Assembly (NCBI GenBank): GCA_965263455.1
Contig: CBDHHN010000004.1
Location: forward strand, 124,001 to 188,000
Length of the DNA stretch: 64,000 nucleotides
Source of the DNA: CADEDH01 sp965263455
Lineage (GTDB): Bacteria > Actinomycetota > Acidimicrobiia > Acidimicrobiales > SZUA-35
Direction of reading: 5' to 3'
The translations under genes and the position numbers were made by a program. Under the pieces are notes generated by a model, which saw only the letters and a list, made by a program, of their open reading frames with translations, did not search any database and was not told where the DNA came from. Below, piece after piece: positions 34,035 to 43,125 of this stretch (position 1 is its first letter; each line of letters starts with the position of its first letter).

Positions 34035-34577
34035 ATGGCGTCGAGTCCTGAGACGATCCCGTCCCGATCGCTCCGCCTCCCGGCCCGGCGCCTCGCCGAC
34101 CGGCTGACCGGGCTCGGCGGTGGGCTGTCGGCGCCCCTGTGGCCCCTGGCCGGAGCCCGGATCCTGATGGGCCTGCTCTGGTTGTGGGCCCTGCGTTGGA
34201 AGCTGCCGCCCGACTTCGACGCTCGGGGTGAGACCAGCATCGAGGAGTGGTTGGCCCTCGCCGTCGACCATCCGGCGGTCGAACCCTACGGCCGGCTCCT
34301 GGACTGGCTCGTGGTTCCCCGGCCGGTCCCGTTCTCCTGGGCCCTCTTCCTGATCGAGGCCGCGGTGGGAATGTCGCTGCTGCTGGGCGCGTTCACCCGT
34401 GTCGGCGCCGCCCTCGGGCTGCTGCTGTCGGTGAACCTGGGGATCGCGTTCTCCGCCGTTCCCGGCGAGTGGCCCTGGTCCTACGCCATGATGGCCATGT
34501 GGCACGCCACCCTGGTGGCGGCCGACGCCGGACGGCTCTGGGGCATCGACGGGTGGCGGCGCCGATCAGCACAGTGA
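34035..34577 (+). CDS. DoxX-like membrane protein
   Basis: A 180-residue hydrophobic protein with four predicted membrane spans (PLAGARILMGLLWLWAL, FSWALFLIEAAVGMSLLLG, RVGAALGLLLSVNLGIAF, WSYAMMAMWHATLVAA). The arrangement and length resemble DoxX/DoxD-type or TQO-small-subunit-like proteins. An upstream in-frame GTG (34005) would add ten residues. It is followed after 41 bp by a second protein of the same type, so the pair probably arose by duplication and may form one complex. The function is uncertain. Confidence 0.65.
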   Translation: MASSPETIPSRSLRLPARRLADRLTGLGGGLSAPLWPLAGARILMGLLWLWALRWKLPPDFDARGETSIEEWLALAVDHPAVEPYGRLLDWLVVPRPVPFSWALFLIEAAVGMSLLLGAFTRVGAALGLLLSVNLGIAFSAVPGEWPWSYAMMAMWHATLVAADAGRLWGIDGWRRRSAQ

Positions 34578-34618
34578 CGATGCCGGGATCGAACTCGGCC
34601 GAGTACCGAGGAACGATC

Positions 34619-35128
34619 ATGAGGGTCCAGACACCTGCCACCGACAGCGACGAGGGGTCGATCGCCACCGCCATCCTCCGGATTACCCTCGGGGTCATCC
34701 TGGTGGCCACGTGGTACGACAACCTGACCAAGGGTCTCTACGGCGGCGACGACTTCGCCGGTTTCCTGCGGTTCCTCGGGTCCGAGGACGGCAACGGCGG
34801 CAGCCTCGGCTTCGTCCACTCGACCCTCGACGCGGTGGTGATCCCCCAGGCCGGCTTCTTCGGTGGGCTCCAACTGGTGGTGGAGTTGGTCATCGGCGTG
34901 GCCCTGGTGGCCGGGCTCTTCACCCGGCTGGCATCGCTGCTGGCCACGCTGTTCTTCCTCACCCTGTTCCTGGCCTACTTCGGGGGCGAGGAGTGGATCT
35001 GGACCTACGTGCTACTGACCGTGTCGGCCCTCACCGTCTACCTGGGCTTCGGCGGCCGCCAGCTCGGTGTCGACCGGTTCCTGGTCGAGCGGCGGGGGCC
35101 GTCGCCCCTGGGCAACCATCTGTGGTGA
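34619..35128 (+). CDS. DoxX family membrane protein
   Basis: The 169-residue protein has four spans (ATAILRITLGVILVATWYDN, FFGGLQLVVELVIGVALVAG, LASLLATLFFLTLFLAYF, WTYVLLTVSALTVYLGF). It has the DoxX-type WYDNLTKGLY loop and a C-terminal GRQLGVDR. DoxX proteins are linked to redox homeostasis or quinone-associated complexes. GAGGA precedes the ATG; an upstream ATG at 34579 is also in frame. Its TGA overlaps the GTG of the next glycosyltransferase (GTGA), tying it to envelope glycan synthesis by coupling. Confidence 0.75.
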   Translation: MRVQTPATDSDEGSIATAILRITLGVILVATWYDNLTKGLYGGDDFAGFLRFLGSEDGNGGSLGFVHSTLDAVVIPQAGFFGGLQLVVELVIGVALVAGLFTRLASLLATLFFLTLFLAYFGGEEWIWTYVLLTVSALTVYLGFGGRQLGVDRFLVERRGPSPLGNHLW

Positions 35129-36747
35129 CGCCCCTCACCGCCGTTCCGCTGGCCCTCTACGGTCTGGCCTCGGCCCTGTTGATGGTGTTCGGGCTCAACC
35201 TGGTCTGGGCCTCGTTGCTGGCCTGGCGCCGGGGCCCGGTCGAGGCCGGAACCCCGGGCGGCGCGGGGCCCAACCGGTCGGCGGAGGACACTCGGTCGCT
35301 CCCCACCGTGACGGTGCAGGTCCCGCTCTACAACGAGCCCCGGGTGGCGGCCCGGGTCATCGCCGCCTGCGCCGCCCTCGACTACCCCCGGGACCGGCTC
35401 CAGATCCAGGTTCTGGACGACTCCGACGACGGCTCGTCGGCCACGGTGGCGTCCGCCGTGTCCAGGGCCCGGACCCGGGGCATCGACATCGACCACCGGC
35501 GCCGGCTCCATCGCCGCGGCTACAAGGCCGGCGCCCTGGCCGACGCCCTGGCCGACGCCGACGGCGAGTTCATCGCCGTGTTCGATGCCGACTTCGTGCC
35601 CGGGCCCCGCTTCCTCCTCGACCTGATCGACGCCTTCGACGACCCCCAGGTGGCCTTCGTCCAGGCCCGATGGGACCACCTGAACCCGACCCAGTCGTGG
35701 CTGACCCGGATCCAGGCTCCGGCCATCGACGGGCATTTCCTGGTCGAGCAGCGTGCCCGTGAAGCCCGGGGCTACTGGTTCAACTTCAACGGGACCGCCG
35801 GGATCTGGCGGCGGGCCGCCATCGACGACGCCGGCGGCTGGCGGGCCGACACCCTGACCGAGGATCTGGACCTGTCGTACCGGGCCCACCTGCGGGGGTG
35901 GCGGGGCGTCTACCGGCCCGAGGTGGTGGTGCCGGCCGAGTTGCCGGCCGACCTCGGTTCCTTCCGGCGCCAGCAGCATCGCTGGGCCCGGGGGTCGCTG
36001 GAGTGCGCCCGGGGCCTGCTCGGTCGGGTCTGGGCCGCCCCGGTGCCGATCGGGGTCCGCTTCCAGGCCACCATGCACCTGCTGGCCTACGGGGTGCACC
36101 CGCTGCTGGTGGTCATGGTCCTGACCTATCCGGCGGTGGTCCTGGCCACGGCCGGGGGCGGGTTGCCGTCGTGGCTGTGGGTGCTGGCCATCGGGCCCAA
36201 CCTGATGAGCGTTGCCCCGTGGACGTTCCTGATCACCGGGCAGCGGGCCCGGCGGGTGCCCCTCCGACGCGCCGCGCCCGGTCTGGTCGGGACCATCGTC
36301 GTCGGCTCGGGGCTGATGGTGAACTCGACCCGGGCCGCCGTCGACATCCTCTTCCGACCCGATCCCGAGTTCGAGCGCACGGCGAAGTCGGGCGCCACCT
36401 CGACCGGTCACGACCGGCCCGGCCCGGTGTCGGCGGGCCGTCGGGGCCGCCCCGACCGGGCTCGACTCGACCGCATCGTTGTGGTCGAGGCCGTGTTGGG
36501 GGTCTATGCCCTGGCCGCGGCCGCCCTGGCCGTCGACCACCGGTCCTGGGGTGTGGTCGTCTACGCCACCCTGTTCGGGGTGGGGCTGTTGACGGTCGCC
36601 ACCACCACGACGGCCGACTGGCTCCGGGGCGCCGCCGTCACCGGCGCGGCGTCAGCCACCGACTCGGCCATCACGGCATCCCCTCCGCCGGGGGCGCCGC
36701 CGTCGTCGGCGAACCCCGATCCGGCCTCACCCCCGGCCCGGCGATGA
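35125..36747 (+). CDS. Membrane glycosyltransferase, GT2 family (cellulose-synthase-like)
   Basis: The 540-residue enzyme has one N-terminal span (about 5-30). The GT2 catalytic domain has PLYNEP (67-72), DD at 98-99, DAD at 154-156, TED with D247 and QxxRW at 283-287. About five membrane spans fill the second half, before a Pro/Ala-rich C-tail. The D,D,D,QxxRW set marks processive or mannan/glucomannan-synthase-like GT2 enzymes. It would transfer sugars to a lipid or growing glycan at the inner membrane. It is coupled by overlaps at both ends: GTGA with DoxX, ATGA with the next gene. Confidence 0.88.
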   Translation: MTPLTAVPLALYGLASALLMVFGLNLVWASLLAWRRGPVEAGTPGGAGPNRSAEDTRSLPTVTVQVPLYNEPRVAARVIAACAALDYPRDRLQIQVLDDSDDGSSATVASAVSRARTRGIDIDHRRRLHRRGYKAGALADALADADGEFIAVFDADFVPGPRFLLDLIDAFDDPQVAFVQARWDHLNPTQSWLTRIQAPAIDGHFLVEQRAREARGYWFNFNGTAGIWRRAAIDDAGGWRADTLTEDLDLSYRAHLRGWRGVYRPEVVVPAELPADLGSFRRQQHRWARGSLECARGLLGRVWAAPVPIGVRFQATMHLLAYGVHPLLVVMVLTYPAVVLATAGGGLPSWLWVLAIGPNLMSVAPWTFLITGQRARRVPLRRAAPGLVGTIVVGSGLMVNSTRAAVDILFRPDPEFERTAKSGATSTGHDRPGPVSAGRRGRPDRARLDRIVVVEAVLGVYALAAAALAVDHRSWGVVVYATLFGVGLLTVATTTTADWLRGAAVTGAASATDSAITASPPPGAPPSSANPDPASPPARR

Positions 36748-38273
36748 CGGGAGCCTCGCCCGACGGCGCCCCGACCCGGCGACCGGCCGTGGCCGTGATG
36801 TGCCGCCCCCCGGTCCCGGGTCGGACCAAGACCCGGCTCCAGGCCCGGCTCCGCCCCCACGAGGCGGCCCGGGTGGCCGAAGCACTCCTGCTCGACACCG
36901 TCGCCGTCCTCGGCCGGGTGCCCGACATCGAGGTCGTGCTCGCCGTCGACTCGGCCGAGGGCGAACCCTGGTTCGAGACCGCCCTCCCCGGCCTCCACCG
37001 GATCGTCCAGTCCGGTCCCACCCTCGGGCACCGGCTCGACGGCGTGCTGTGCGACCTGCTCCGGCGGGGCCATCGGGTGGCGGCCGCCGTCGGGGCCGAC
37101 TCCCCCCTGCTCGACCCCGACGAGGTCACCCGGGCCATCGGCCTCGTCGGACCGGAGGCCGAGACCGTCCTCGGTCCGACCGACGACGGGGGCTACTACC
37201 TGATCGCCACCGCCACCCCGCCCGGACCCCTCGTCACCGACATCACCATGTCGACCCCGCGGGTCCTGGCCGACACCGTCGACCTCGCCGGGCGTCTGAA
37301 TCGGTCGGTGGCCCTGGTGGCCGGGACCTTCGACGTGGACGAGCCGGGTGACCTCGATCGCCTGGCCGCCGAATTGGCCCGCCGGCCGCCCACGGTGGCC
37401 CCCGCCACCCGCCGGGCCCTGGCCGACCTGGCATCGACCGGCGACCGGCGCCTGGAGCGCGACCGGGACCGGGTGGTGGCCGTGATCCCGGCCCTGAACG
37501 AGGAGGCCGCCATCGCCGACGTCGTGGCCCGCTGCCGGGTCACCCTCCAACGCTGCATCGGGGGCGGCGCCGACCATCGGGTGGTCGTGGTCGACAACGG
37601 CTCGACCGATGAGACCGCGGCGAGGGCCGAGGCGGCCGGCGCCCTGGTCGTGCGCGAACCGCGCCGGGGCTACGGCCGGGCCTGCGCCGCCGGGGTGGCG
37701 GCGGCCGCCGACCTCGGGGCCTCGGTCGTGGCCTTCGTCGACGGCGACGCCAGCTCGCCGCCCGAGGAGCTACCGGCCGTCGTCGACCCGGTGCTGGCCG
37801 GCGAGGCCGACCTGGTCCAGGGCTCCCGGTCCACCGGCTCGATCGCGGCCGGGGCCATGGCCGCCCACCAACGGCTGGGCAACGCCTTCGCCGCCTGGCT
37901 CCTGCGTCGCCTCTACCGGCTGGAGGTCACCGACCTGGGACCGTTCCGGGCCATCGGTCTCGACACCCTGACCGCGCTGGGGATGACGGAGATGACCTAC
38001 GGCTGGCCCACCGAGATGACGGTGAAGGCGGCCAACGCCGGAGCCCGGATCCGGGAGGTACCGGTGAGCTGGCTGCCGCGGGCCGGCGGCCGGTCCAAGG
38101 TCAGCGGCACGGTGCGCGGCTCGGTGCTGGCCGCCCGCTACATCGTGGGGGTGACGCTCCACCACAGCGGGCCGGGCCAGGCTGCGACCCGGACCCTGGC
38201 CTCGACCCGGGACCGGGTCCGATCCGTGCTCAGGAGACCGGTTCCAACTCGCCTTCGAGCGAACCGTCGATGA
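36744..38273 (+). CDS. Fusion of DUF2064 (TIGR04282-type) nucleotidyl/glycosyltransferase and GT2 glycosyltransferase
   Basis: A 509-residue two-domain protein. Residues 14-215 form a CofC/MobA-like nucleotidyltransferase-type domain: VMCRPPVPGRTKTRLQARL, GADSPLLDPDEV, LGPTDDGGYYLI. Residues 242-490 are a DPM1-like GT2 domain: VAVIPALNEEAAIADVV, VVVDNGSTDETAARAEAAGA, FVDGDASSPPEELP, LVQGSRSTGSI. The two families often occur as neighbours; here they are one polypeptide. The likely product is a polyprenyl-linked or diacyl sugar made with the upstream membrane GT. The ATG overlaps the previous stop. Its last 44 bp overlap the FAAL gene on the other strand. Confidence 0.85.
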   Translation: MTGASPDGAPTRRPAVAVMCRPPVPGRTKTRLQARLRPHEAARVAEALLLDTVAVLGRVPDIEVVLAVDSAEGEPWFETALPGLHRIVQSGPTLGHRLDGVLCDLLRRGHRVAAAVGADSPLLDPDEVTRAIGLVGPEAETVLGPTDDGGYYLIATATPPGPLVTDITMSTPRVLADTVDLAGRLNRSVALVAGTFDVDEPGDLDRLAAELARRPPTVAPATRRALADLASTGDRRLERDRDRVVAVIPALNEEAAIADVVARCRVTLQRCIGGGADHRVVVVDNGSTDETAARAEAAGALVVREPRRGYGRACAAGVAAAADLGASVVAFVDGDASSPPEELPAVVDPVLAGEADLVQGSRSTGSIAAGAMAAHQRLGNAFAAWLLRRLYRLEVTDLGPFRAIGLDTLTALGMTEMTYGWPTEMTVKAANAGARIREVPVSWLPRAGGRSKVSGTVRGSVLAARYIVGVTLHHSGPGQAATRTLASTRDRVRSVLRRPVPTRLRANRR

Positions 38274-39918
38274 ACTGCTGACGACAGAGGGTCCGTTGGA
38301 GCTTGCCCGAGCTGGTCTTGGGCAGCGACGAGGGGCGCAGGAGCCGTACCTCGCTGGCGGGGACGCCCACCGCGGCCACCGACTGCTCCGACACCTCGGT
38401 CCGGATGCGGTCCAGGTCGTCGGAGCGGGTCTCGGCCACGACCACCACCCGCTCCTTGCCGTTGCGCCCGGGGACGCCGAAGGCGATCACGTTGCCGGCC
38501 CGGACGCCGTCGATCTCACCGACGACGCGCTCGATGTCCTGGGGGTAGACGTTGCGGCCGCCGACGATGATCACGTCCTTGATCCGGCCGCACATCACCA
38601 TCTCGCCCTCGCACAGGTAGGCCAGGTCGCCGGTGCGGAACCAGCCGTCCTGGAACGACTCGGCGGTGGCGTCGGGACGCTTGTAGTAGCCGGACATGAC
38701 CGAGGTGCCCGAGATCTGCAACTCGCCGACCTGGCGCTCGCCGAGGATCCGACCGGTGGATGGGTCGACGATCCGGAACTCCAGGCCGGGCACCGGCCGA
38801 CCGAGTCGGACGATCTCCCGGGCCTGAGGATGGTCGGCCGGAACCTCGACGGCCCGTTGCTCGGTCTCCAGCAGTTCGGCGTCGATCGTGTCGGTGTTGA
38901 GACCCGACATGGGTTGGGGGAAGCAGCCGGCGATGGCCACCTCGGCCATACCGAAGGCGGGGAACACCGCCCCCGGGCGCAGCCCGTGACGCTCGCCGGC
39001 CTCGATGAAGGCCCGGACCGAGGCCGGATCGACGGGCTCGGCCCCGTTGAGGGCGATCCGGAGCCGGGACAGGTCGAGGGGGTCACCGGCCCGGCGCAGG
39101 GCCCGGGTGGCCAGGACGTAGCTGAAGTTGGGACCGGCGGTGGCGGTGCCGCCGTAGGTCGAGATCCACTCCATCCACCGCCCGGGGGAGGACAGGAAAT
39201 CCTGGGGGGCGCCGAGGACGAGGTCGATGCCGTGGCTCATGGGCAGGATGCAGAACCCGACGAGGCCCATGTCGTGGTACAGCGGAAGCCAGGAGACCAT
39301 CACGTCGTCGTCGACATCGACCTCGGCCGCCTCGACGATGGCGTCGAGGTTGGCCGCCACCACGTGGTTGGGCAGGGTCACGCCCTTGGGCTCGGAGGTG
39401 GAACCGCTGGTGAACTGGAGGACGAAGATGTCGTCCTCGTGGTAGTCGGGCCGGATGAAGTCGTCGGCGGTGGTGGACACCACCGCCGGGTCCAGCTCGG
39501 CCAGGGAGTACAGGGGCGGATCCTCGGGCGTGATCTCGACGAAGGGAGCCAGGTCGGGGTCGACCAGCACGGCCACGCAGTCGGCGCCCCGGATGCGGGC
39601 CTTGGTGGCGGCCGTGAACTCCTCGAGGGAGGCGAGCCGCATCGGCAGCGGCAACACGACGGGCGCGGCCCCGCACAGCCAGGTGGCCTGGATGGCCGTG
39701 ACCAGCAGCGGCGTGGTGGGGCCCAGGATGGCCACGTGATGACCGTGCTGCACCCCGCGCCCCTGGAGGGCGGCCGCCATCGCCTTGGCGTCCTCGTGGA
39801 ACTCGCCCCAGCTCCTGGTCACAGGCTCGTCGCCGGTCACGAACGTGATCGTGCCCTGGCCCTTGGCCGCGTGCTCGATTCGGCTGACAATGGTCCGCAT
39901 TCTTGGTTCGACCCGCAT
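38230..39918 (-). CDS. Fatty acyl-AMP ligase (FAAL-type AMP-binding protein)
   Basis: The 562-residue adenylate-forming enzyme shows LQFTSGSTSEPKGVTLPN (A3), SWLPLYHDMGLVGF, LNGAEPVDP, FGMAEVAIAG, GWFRTGDLAYL and the C-terminal SSGKLQRTLCRQQF with the catalytic lysine. YHDMGL and NGAEPV are typical of FAAL, which activates fatty acids to acyl-adenylates for transfer to acyl carrier proteins rather than CoA. The start is either the ATG at 39918, 10 nt after TAACTT, or 39900. It is convergent with and overlaps the GT fusion. A role in acylating a lipid-linked glycan is inference. Confidence 0.9.
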   Translation of the reverse strand: MRVEPRMRTIVSRIEHAAKGQGTITFVTGDEPVTRSWGEFHEDAKAMAAALQGRGVQHGHHVAILGPTTPLLVTAIQATWLCGAAPVVLPLPMRLASLEEFTAATKARIRGADCVAVLVDPDLAPFVEITPEDPPLYSLAELDPAVVSTTADDFIRPDYHEDDIFVLQFTSGSTSEPKGVTLPNHVVAANLDAIVEAAEVDVDDDVMVSWLPLYHDMGLVGFCILPMSHGIDLVLGAPQDFLSSPGRWMEWISTYGGTATAGPNFSYVLATRALRRAGDPLDLSRLRIALNGAEPVDPASVRAFIEAGERHGLRPGAVFPAFGMAEVAIAGCFPQPMSGLNTDTIDAELLETEQRAVEVPADHPQAREIVRLGRPVPGLEFRIVDPSTGRILGERQVGELQISGTSVMSGYYKRPDATAESFQDGWFRTGDLAYLCEGEMVMCGRIKDVIIVGGRNVYPQDIERVVGEIDGVRAGNVIAFGVPGRNGKERVVVVAETRSDDLDRIRTEVSEQSVAAVGVPASEVRLLRPSSLPKTSSGKLQRTLCRQQFIDGSLEGELEPVS

Positions 39919-39928
39919 CGAGCAGGAA

Positions 39929-39934
39929 AAGTTA
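39929..39934 (-). promoter_or_regulatory. Possible -10 hexamer of the FAAL gene
   Basis: TAACTT on the minus strand, 10 nt before the ATG at 39918. Confidence 0.3.
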
Positions 39935-39995
39935 CGTCCCAGTAACCCCTGGCGGCAACGTCAACGGGGGAGGAACCCTGCCCAGGAGGCGCACC

Positions 39996-40442
39996 ATGGA
40001 ACCTGCGGATCGGATCGTGGCCTACTTCGAGGCCTGCAGCACGGGCTCGGCCGCCGACATCGCCGCCCACTTCACCCCCGAGGCCGTGATCTTCGACACC
40101 AACATCCGGGCCGTCCGGGGCGCCGCCGACATCGGCGCCATGTGGACCAAGGTCCGACGTCGCTGGGGCGGGGCGGTCTGGACGGTCGACTCGGTGGTGG
40201 CCGACGCCGAGGATGGCGCCGCCGCCATCGAATGGACGATGACGGGTACCGATCCCGAATCGGGCCGGAGCTTCGCCTTCCGTGGTTCCGAGCACTACCG
40301 GCTGGCCGACACCCTGATCGACGAGATCCGCCAGTACTGGACCTTCGACCCGGCCACGCTCGACACCGGCCTGCTCGACTACCCCTACGGCGAGGCGCTA
40401 GGAACGGGGGTCGAGTCCCAGCCCGACGACGAGGGAGCGTGA
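39996..40442 (+). CDS. SnoaL/NTF2-like fold protein
   Basis: The 148-residue protein has an NTF2-like cone fold: RIVAYFEACSTGSAADIAAHF, TPEAVIFDTNIRAVRGAADI, WTVDSVVADAEDGAAAIEWT and DTLIDEIRQYWTFDP. These proteins act as small isomerases, hydrolases or ligand-binding modules; no catalytic set can be fixed here. AGGAGG lies 6 nt before the ATG. It is 4 bp from the amidase gene, so the two are co-transcribed and the protein may act in the same pathway. Confidence 0.8.
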   Translation: MEPADRIVAYFEACSTGSAADIAAHFTPEAVIFDTNIRAVRGAADIGAMWTKVRRRWGGAVWTVDSVVADAEDGAAAIEWTMTGTDPESGRSFAFRGSEHYRLADTLIDEIRQYWTFDPATLDTGLLDYPYGEALGTGVESQPDDEGA

Positions 40443-40446
40443 ACCC

Positions 40447-41874
40447 ATGACCGAGCCGTGGCGCCTGTCGGCCACCGAACTAGCGGCCGCCATCCGAACC
40501 GGGTCGATCTCGGCCGTCGAGGCCGTCGATTCCGTCCTCGGGCGAATCGCCGAGCGCAACCCCGGGCTGAACGCCATCGTGTTCGACACCGGCGACGAGG
40601 CCCGGGCCGCAGCGGCCGAGGCCGACGCTGCTCGGGTGGCCGGAGCGCCGCTCGGCCCGCTCCACGGGGTGCCCGTCACCATCAAGGAGAACATCGACCA
40701 GACCGGCACCCCGACGACCAACGGAGTCCCGGCCTACGCCGACCTGGTGGCCGACTCCGACTCCCCGGTGGTCCGCAACCTGCGCAACGCCGGCGCCGTC
40801 ATCGTGGGGCGGACCAACACCCCCGAGTTCTCGATGCGGGGCACCACCGACAACCCGTTGCGGGGCCGCACCATCAACCCGTGGGACGCCGACGCCTCCC
40901 CCGGCGGGTCCTCGGGCGGGGCGGGAGCAGCGGCCGCCGCCGGGTTCGGGCCCCTGCACCACGGCAACGACATCGGCGGAAGCCTACGCTTCCCCTCGTT
41001 CGCCAACGGCACCGTGACGGTCAAGCCCACCACGTTCCGGGTGCCGGTCTACAACGGCACGGCCCCGGCCGAACGGGGACCGCTGTCACAGGCCATGTCC
41101 TGTCAGGGGATCATCGCCCGCCACGCCGCCGACGTGGCCCTGGCCACCGAGGTCCTCGTCACCCCCGACCCCCGGGACCCCAACTGTCCCCCGGTCCCCT
41201 GGCACGGGCCCGCCGTCGGTGCCCCGATCCCGGTGGCGGTGACGACCGCAGCCCACGGGTTCGACCTCCACCCGGGGATCCGAGGCCTGATCGATCGGAC
41301 GGCCGGGTTCCTGAGTGACGCCGGCTACGCGGTGGAGGAGGTCGACCCCCCGCCCGTGCTCGACCCCGCCCGCGAGTGGTTCCGGGCGGGCAGCACCGAG
41401 TTGGAGGTGTTCCTCGACCCGGCGGTCCAGGAGGTCGGCAGCGACGACGTGAAGAAGGTGTTCACCCACTTCTTCGCCAGCTCCGAGGTCCAGGACCGCG
41501 ACGGGTACCTGGCCACCTTCGCCCGTCGCACCGCCCTCATGCGGGACTGGAACGTGTTCCTCGACCGCTACCCGCTGGTGGTGACCCCGTTCATGATGTC
41601 GCCCCTCTACCGGTGGGACTACGACGTCCACGACCACGAGGCCTTCCAGCACTTCCTCGACACGTCGATCTACAGCTTCGGCATCAACTACCTGGGTCTC
41701 CCCGCCGGGGTGATCGGCCTCGACCTGGTCGAGGGGCTCCCGGCCGCGGTCCAGATCGTGGGCCGCCGCTACCGGGAGGATGTCATCTGCCGGGCCCTGG
41801 AGGTGGTCGAGACGGCCAACGGCGGGCCCCTGGTCCACCGGCTCTGGGCCCGGGACGACGGCGACGGTGCGTGA
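40447..41874 (+). CDS. Amidase-signature family amidase
   Basis: An amide hydrolase of 475 residues with the Ser-cisSer-Lys triad. The lysine is in HGVPVTIKENID (about residue 80), the cis-serine in ASPGGSSGGAGAAAA (about 155) and the nucleophile in GNDIGGSLRFPS (about 179). ALGTDTGGSIR of the classical family appears here as HHGNDIGGSLR. It could cleave aryl or aliphatic amides or nitrile-derived amides; the gatA role is unlikely because no gatB or gatC is nearby. It is in an operon with the NTF2-like gene. The luciferase-like genes follow 96 bp downstream with their own promoter. Confidence 0.9.
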   Translation: MTEPWRLSATELAAAIRTGSISAVEAVDSVLGRIAERNPGLNAIVFDTGDEARAAAAEADAARVAGAPLGPLHGVPVTIKENIDQTGTPTTNGVPAYADLVADSDSPVVRNLRNAGAVIVGRTNTPEFSMRGTTDNPLRGRTINPWDADASPGGSSGGAGAAAAAGFGPLHHGNDIGGSLRFPSFANGTVTVKPTTFRVPVYNGTAPAERGPLSQAMSCQGIIARHAADVALATEVLVTPDPRDPNCPPVPWHGPAVGAPIPVAVTTAAHGFDLHPGIRGLIDRTAGFLSDAGYAVEEVDPPPVLDPAREWFRAGSTELEVFLDPAVQEVGSDDVKKVFTHFFASSEVQDRDGYLATFARRTALMRDWNVFLDRYPLVVTPFMMSPLYRWDYDVHDHEAFQHFLDTSIYSFGINYLGLPAGVIGLDLVEGLPAAVQIVGRRYREDVICRALEVVETANGGPLVHRLWARDDGDGA

Positions 41875-41970
41875 GCCTCTCCGAGGTCGGCGTCGGCCCC
41901 ACCCGGCCCAACTGGGCCGGAAACGCCCGCTGACCTAGGCTGGCGCTCAGCCGACACAGGGGGTCAACAC

Positions 41971-43125
41971 ATGAAGTTCGGCATCTTCTTCGAGCTGTCC
42001 GTCCCGCGGCCGTTCGCCGAGAACGAGCGGATCGTCTACGAGAACGCCCTGGAGCAGACCCGACTGGCCGACGAACTCGGCTTCGACCAGGTCTGGGCCG
42101 TGGAGCACCACTTCCTGGAGGAGTACTCGCACTGCTCGGCGCCCGAGTTGTTCCTCACCGCCTGCGCCATGCAGACCCGGAACATCCGGGTCGGACACGG
42201 GATCGTGACCTGCGTCCCCGAGTTCAACCACCCCATCCGGATCGCCGAGCGGGCCGCCGTGCTCGACATCCTGTCGGGCGGGCGCCTGGAGATGGGCACC
42301 GGCCGCTCGGCCACCTGGACCGAGTTGGGCGGCTTCCAGGCCAACCCTGACGACACCAAGAAGAGCTGGGACGAGTTCGTCCACGCCCTGCCCAAGATGT
42401 GGACCCAGGAGCGGTACCGGCACGAGGGCCAGTTCTTCTCGATGCCGTCTCGGGCCGTGCTGCCCAAGCCGGTTCAGGCCCCCCATCCCCCGTTGTGGGT
42501 GGCGGTTTCGAGCCCGGGCACCGAGGACGACGCCGCCGATCGGGGCATGGGCTGCCTGGGGGTGAACTTCACGTCGTTCGCCGAGCAGGAGCGCAAGGTC
42601 AAGGCCTATCGCCGCCGCATCCAGCACTGCGATCCGGTCGGGAGCTTCGTCAACGACCAGCTCAACACCATCAACTTCCTGTTCTGCCACGACGACTCCG
42701 AGACCGGGGTCATGACCGGGCGCAAGATGATGGGCCAGTTCCAGTACATGGCGGGCCAGCTCGACATGGCCAAGGAGGTCTACCCGACCCGGGCCTACCT
42801 GACGGCCGGGCTCCTGTCGGGGGCCCGCAAGCGGGCGTCGGCCCCGGGCGACCTCAAGGAGCCACCGGAGGGCATCGCCGTCGGCAGCCCCGACCAGATC
42901 ATCCGCGAGCTGAAGAAGTGGGAGGCCACCGGCGTGGACCGGGTCCAGTTCCTGCTCAACGCGGCCGAGACGATCCCCCAGCAGCAGGTGCTGGACTCGA
43001 TGCGGCTGTTCGCAGCCGAGGTCATGCCCCACTTCAGCGACGATTCGGCGGCCGAGGCCAGCCGGGCCGACGCCGCCCGGGCCGCCCAGGCCCCCGCCGT
43101 GTCGGCCGCCGGAGGGGGTGCCTGA
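41971..43125 (+). CDS. LLM-class flavin-dependent monooxygenase
   Basis: The 384-residue TIM-barrel protein resembles bacterial luciferase alpha subunits: MKFGIFFELSVPRPF, ADELGFDQVWAVEHHFLEEY, VGHGIVTCVPEFNHPIRIAE and ILSGGRLEMGTGRS. The conserved histidine pair of EHHF is present. An FMN-type monooxygenase for an alkane, aldehyde or sulfonate is possible. TAGGCT near 41936 and AGGGGG before the ATG give a leadered start. Its stop overlaps the next ATG (TGATG), so the downstream protein is co-translated. The C-terminal 25 residues are low-complexity Ala-rich. Confidence 0.88.
   Translation: MKFGIFFELSVPRPFAENERIVYENALEQTRLADELGFDQVWAVEHHFLEEYSHCSAPELFLTACAMQTRNIRVGHGIVTCVPEFNHPIRIAERAAVLDILSGGRLEMGTGRSATWTELGGFQANPDDTKKSWDEFVHALPKMWTQERYRHEGQFFSMPSRAVLPKPVQAPHPPLWVAVSSPGTEDDAADRGMGCLGVNFTSFAEQERKVKAYRRRIQHCDPVGSFVNDQLNTINFLFCHDDSETGVMTGRKMMGQFQYMAGQLDMAKEVYPTRAYLTAGLLSGARKRASAPGDLKEPPEGIAVGSPDQIIRELKKWEATGVDRVQFLLNAAETIPQQQVLDSMRLFAAEVMPHFSDDSAAEASRADAARAAQAPAVSAAGGGA

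Noticed and set aside
40447..41874. gatA subunit of the tRNA amidotransferase
   Set aside because: No gatB or gatC is adjacent, and the nucleophile region reads GNDIGGSLR rather than the GatA consensus.
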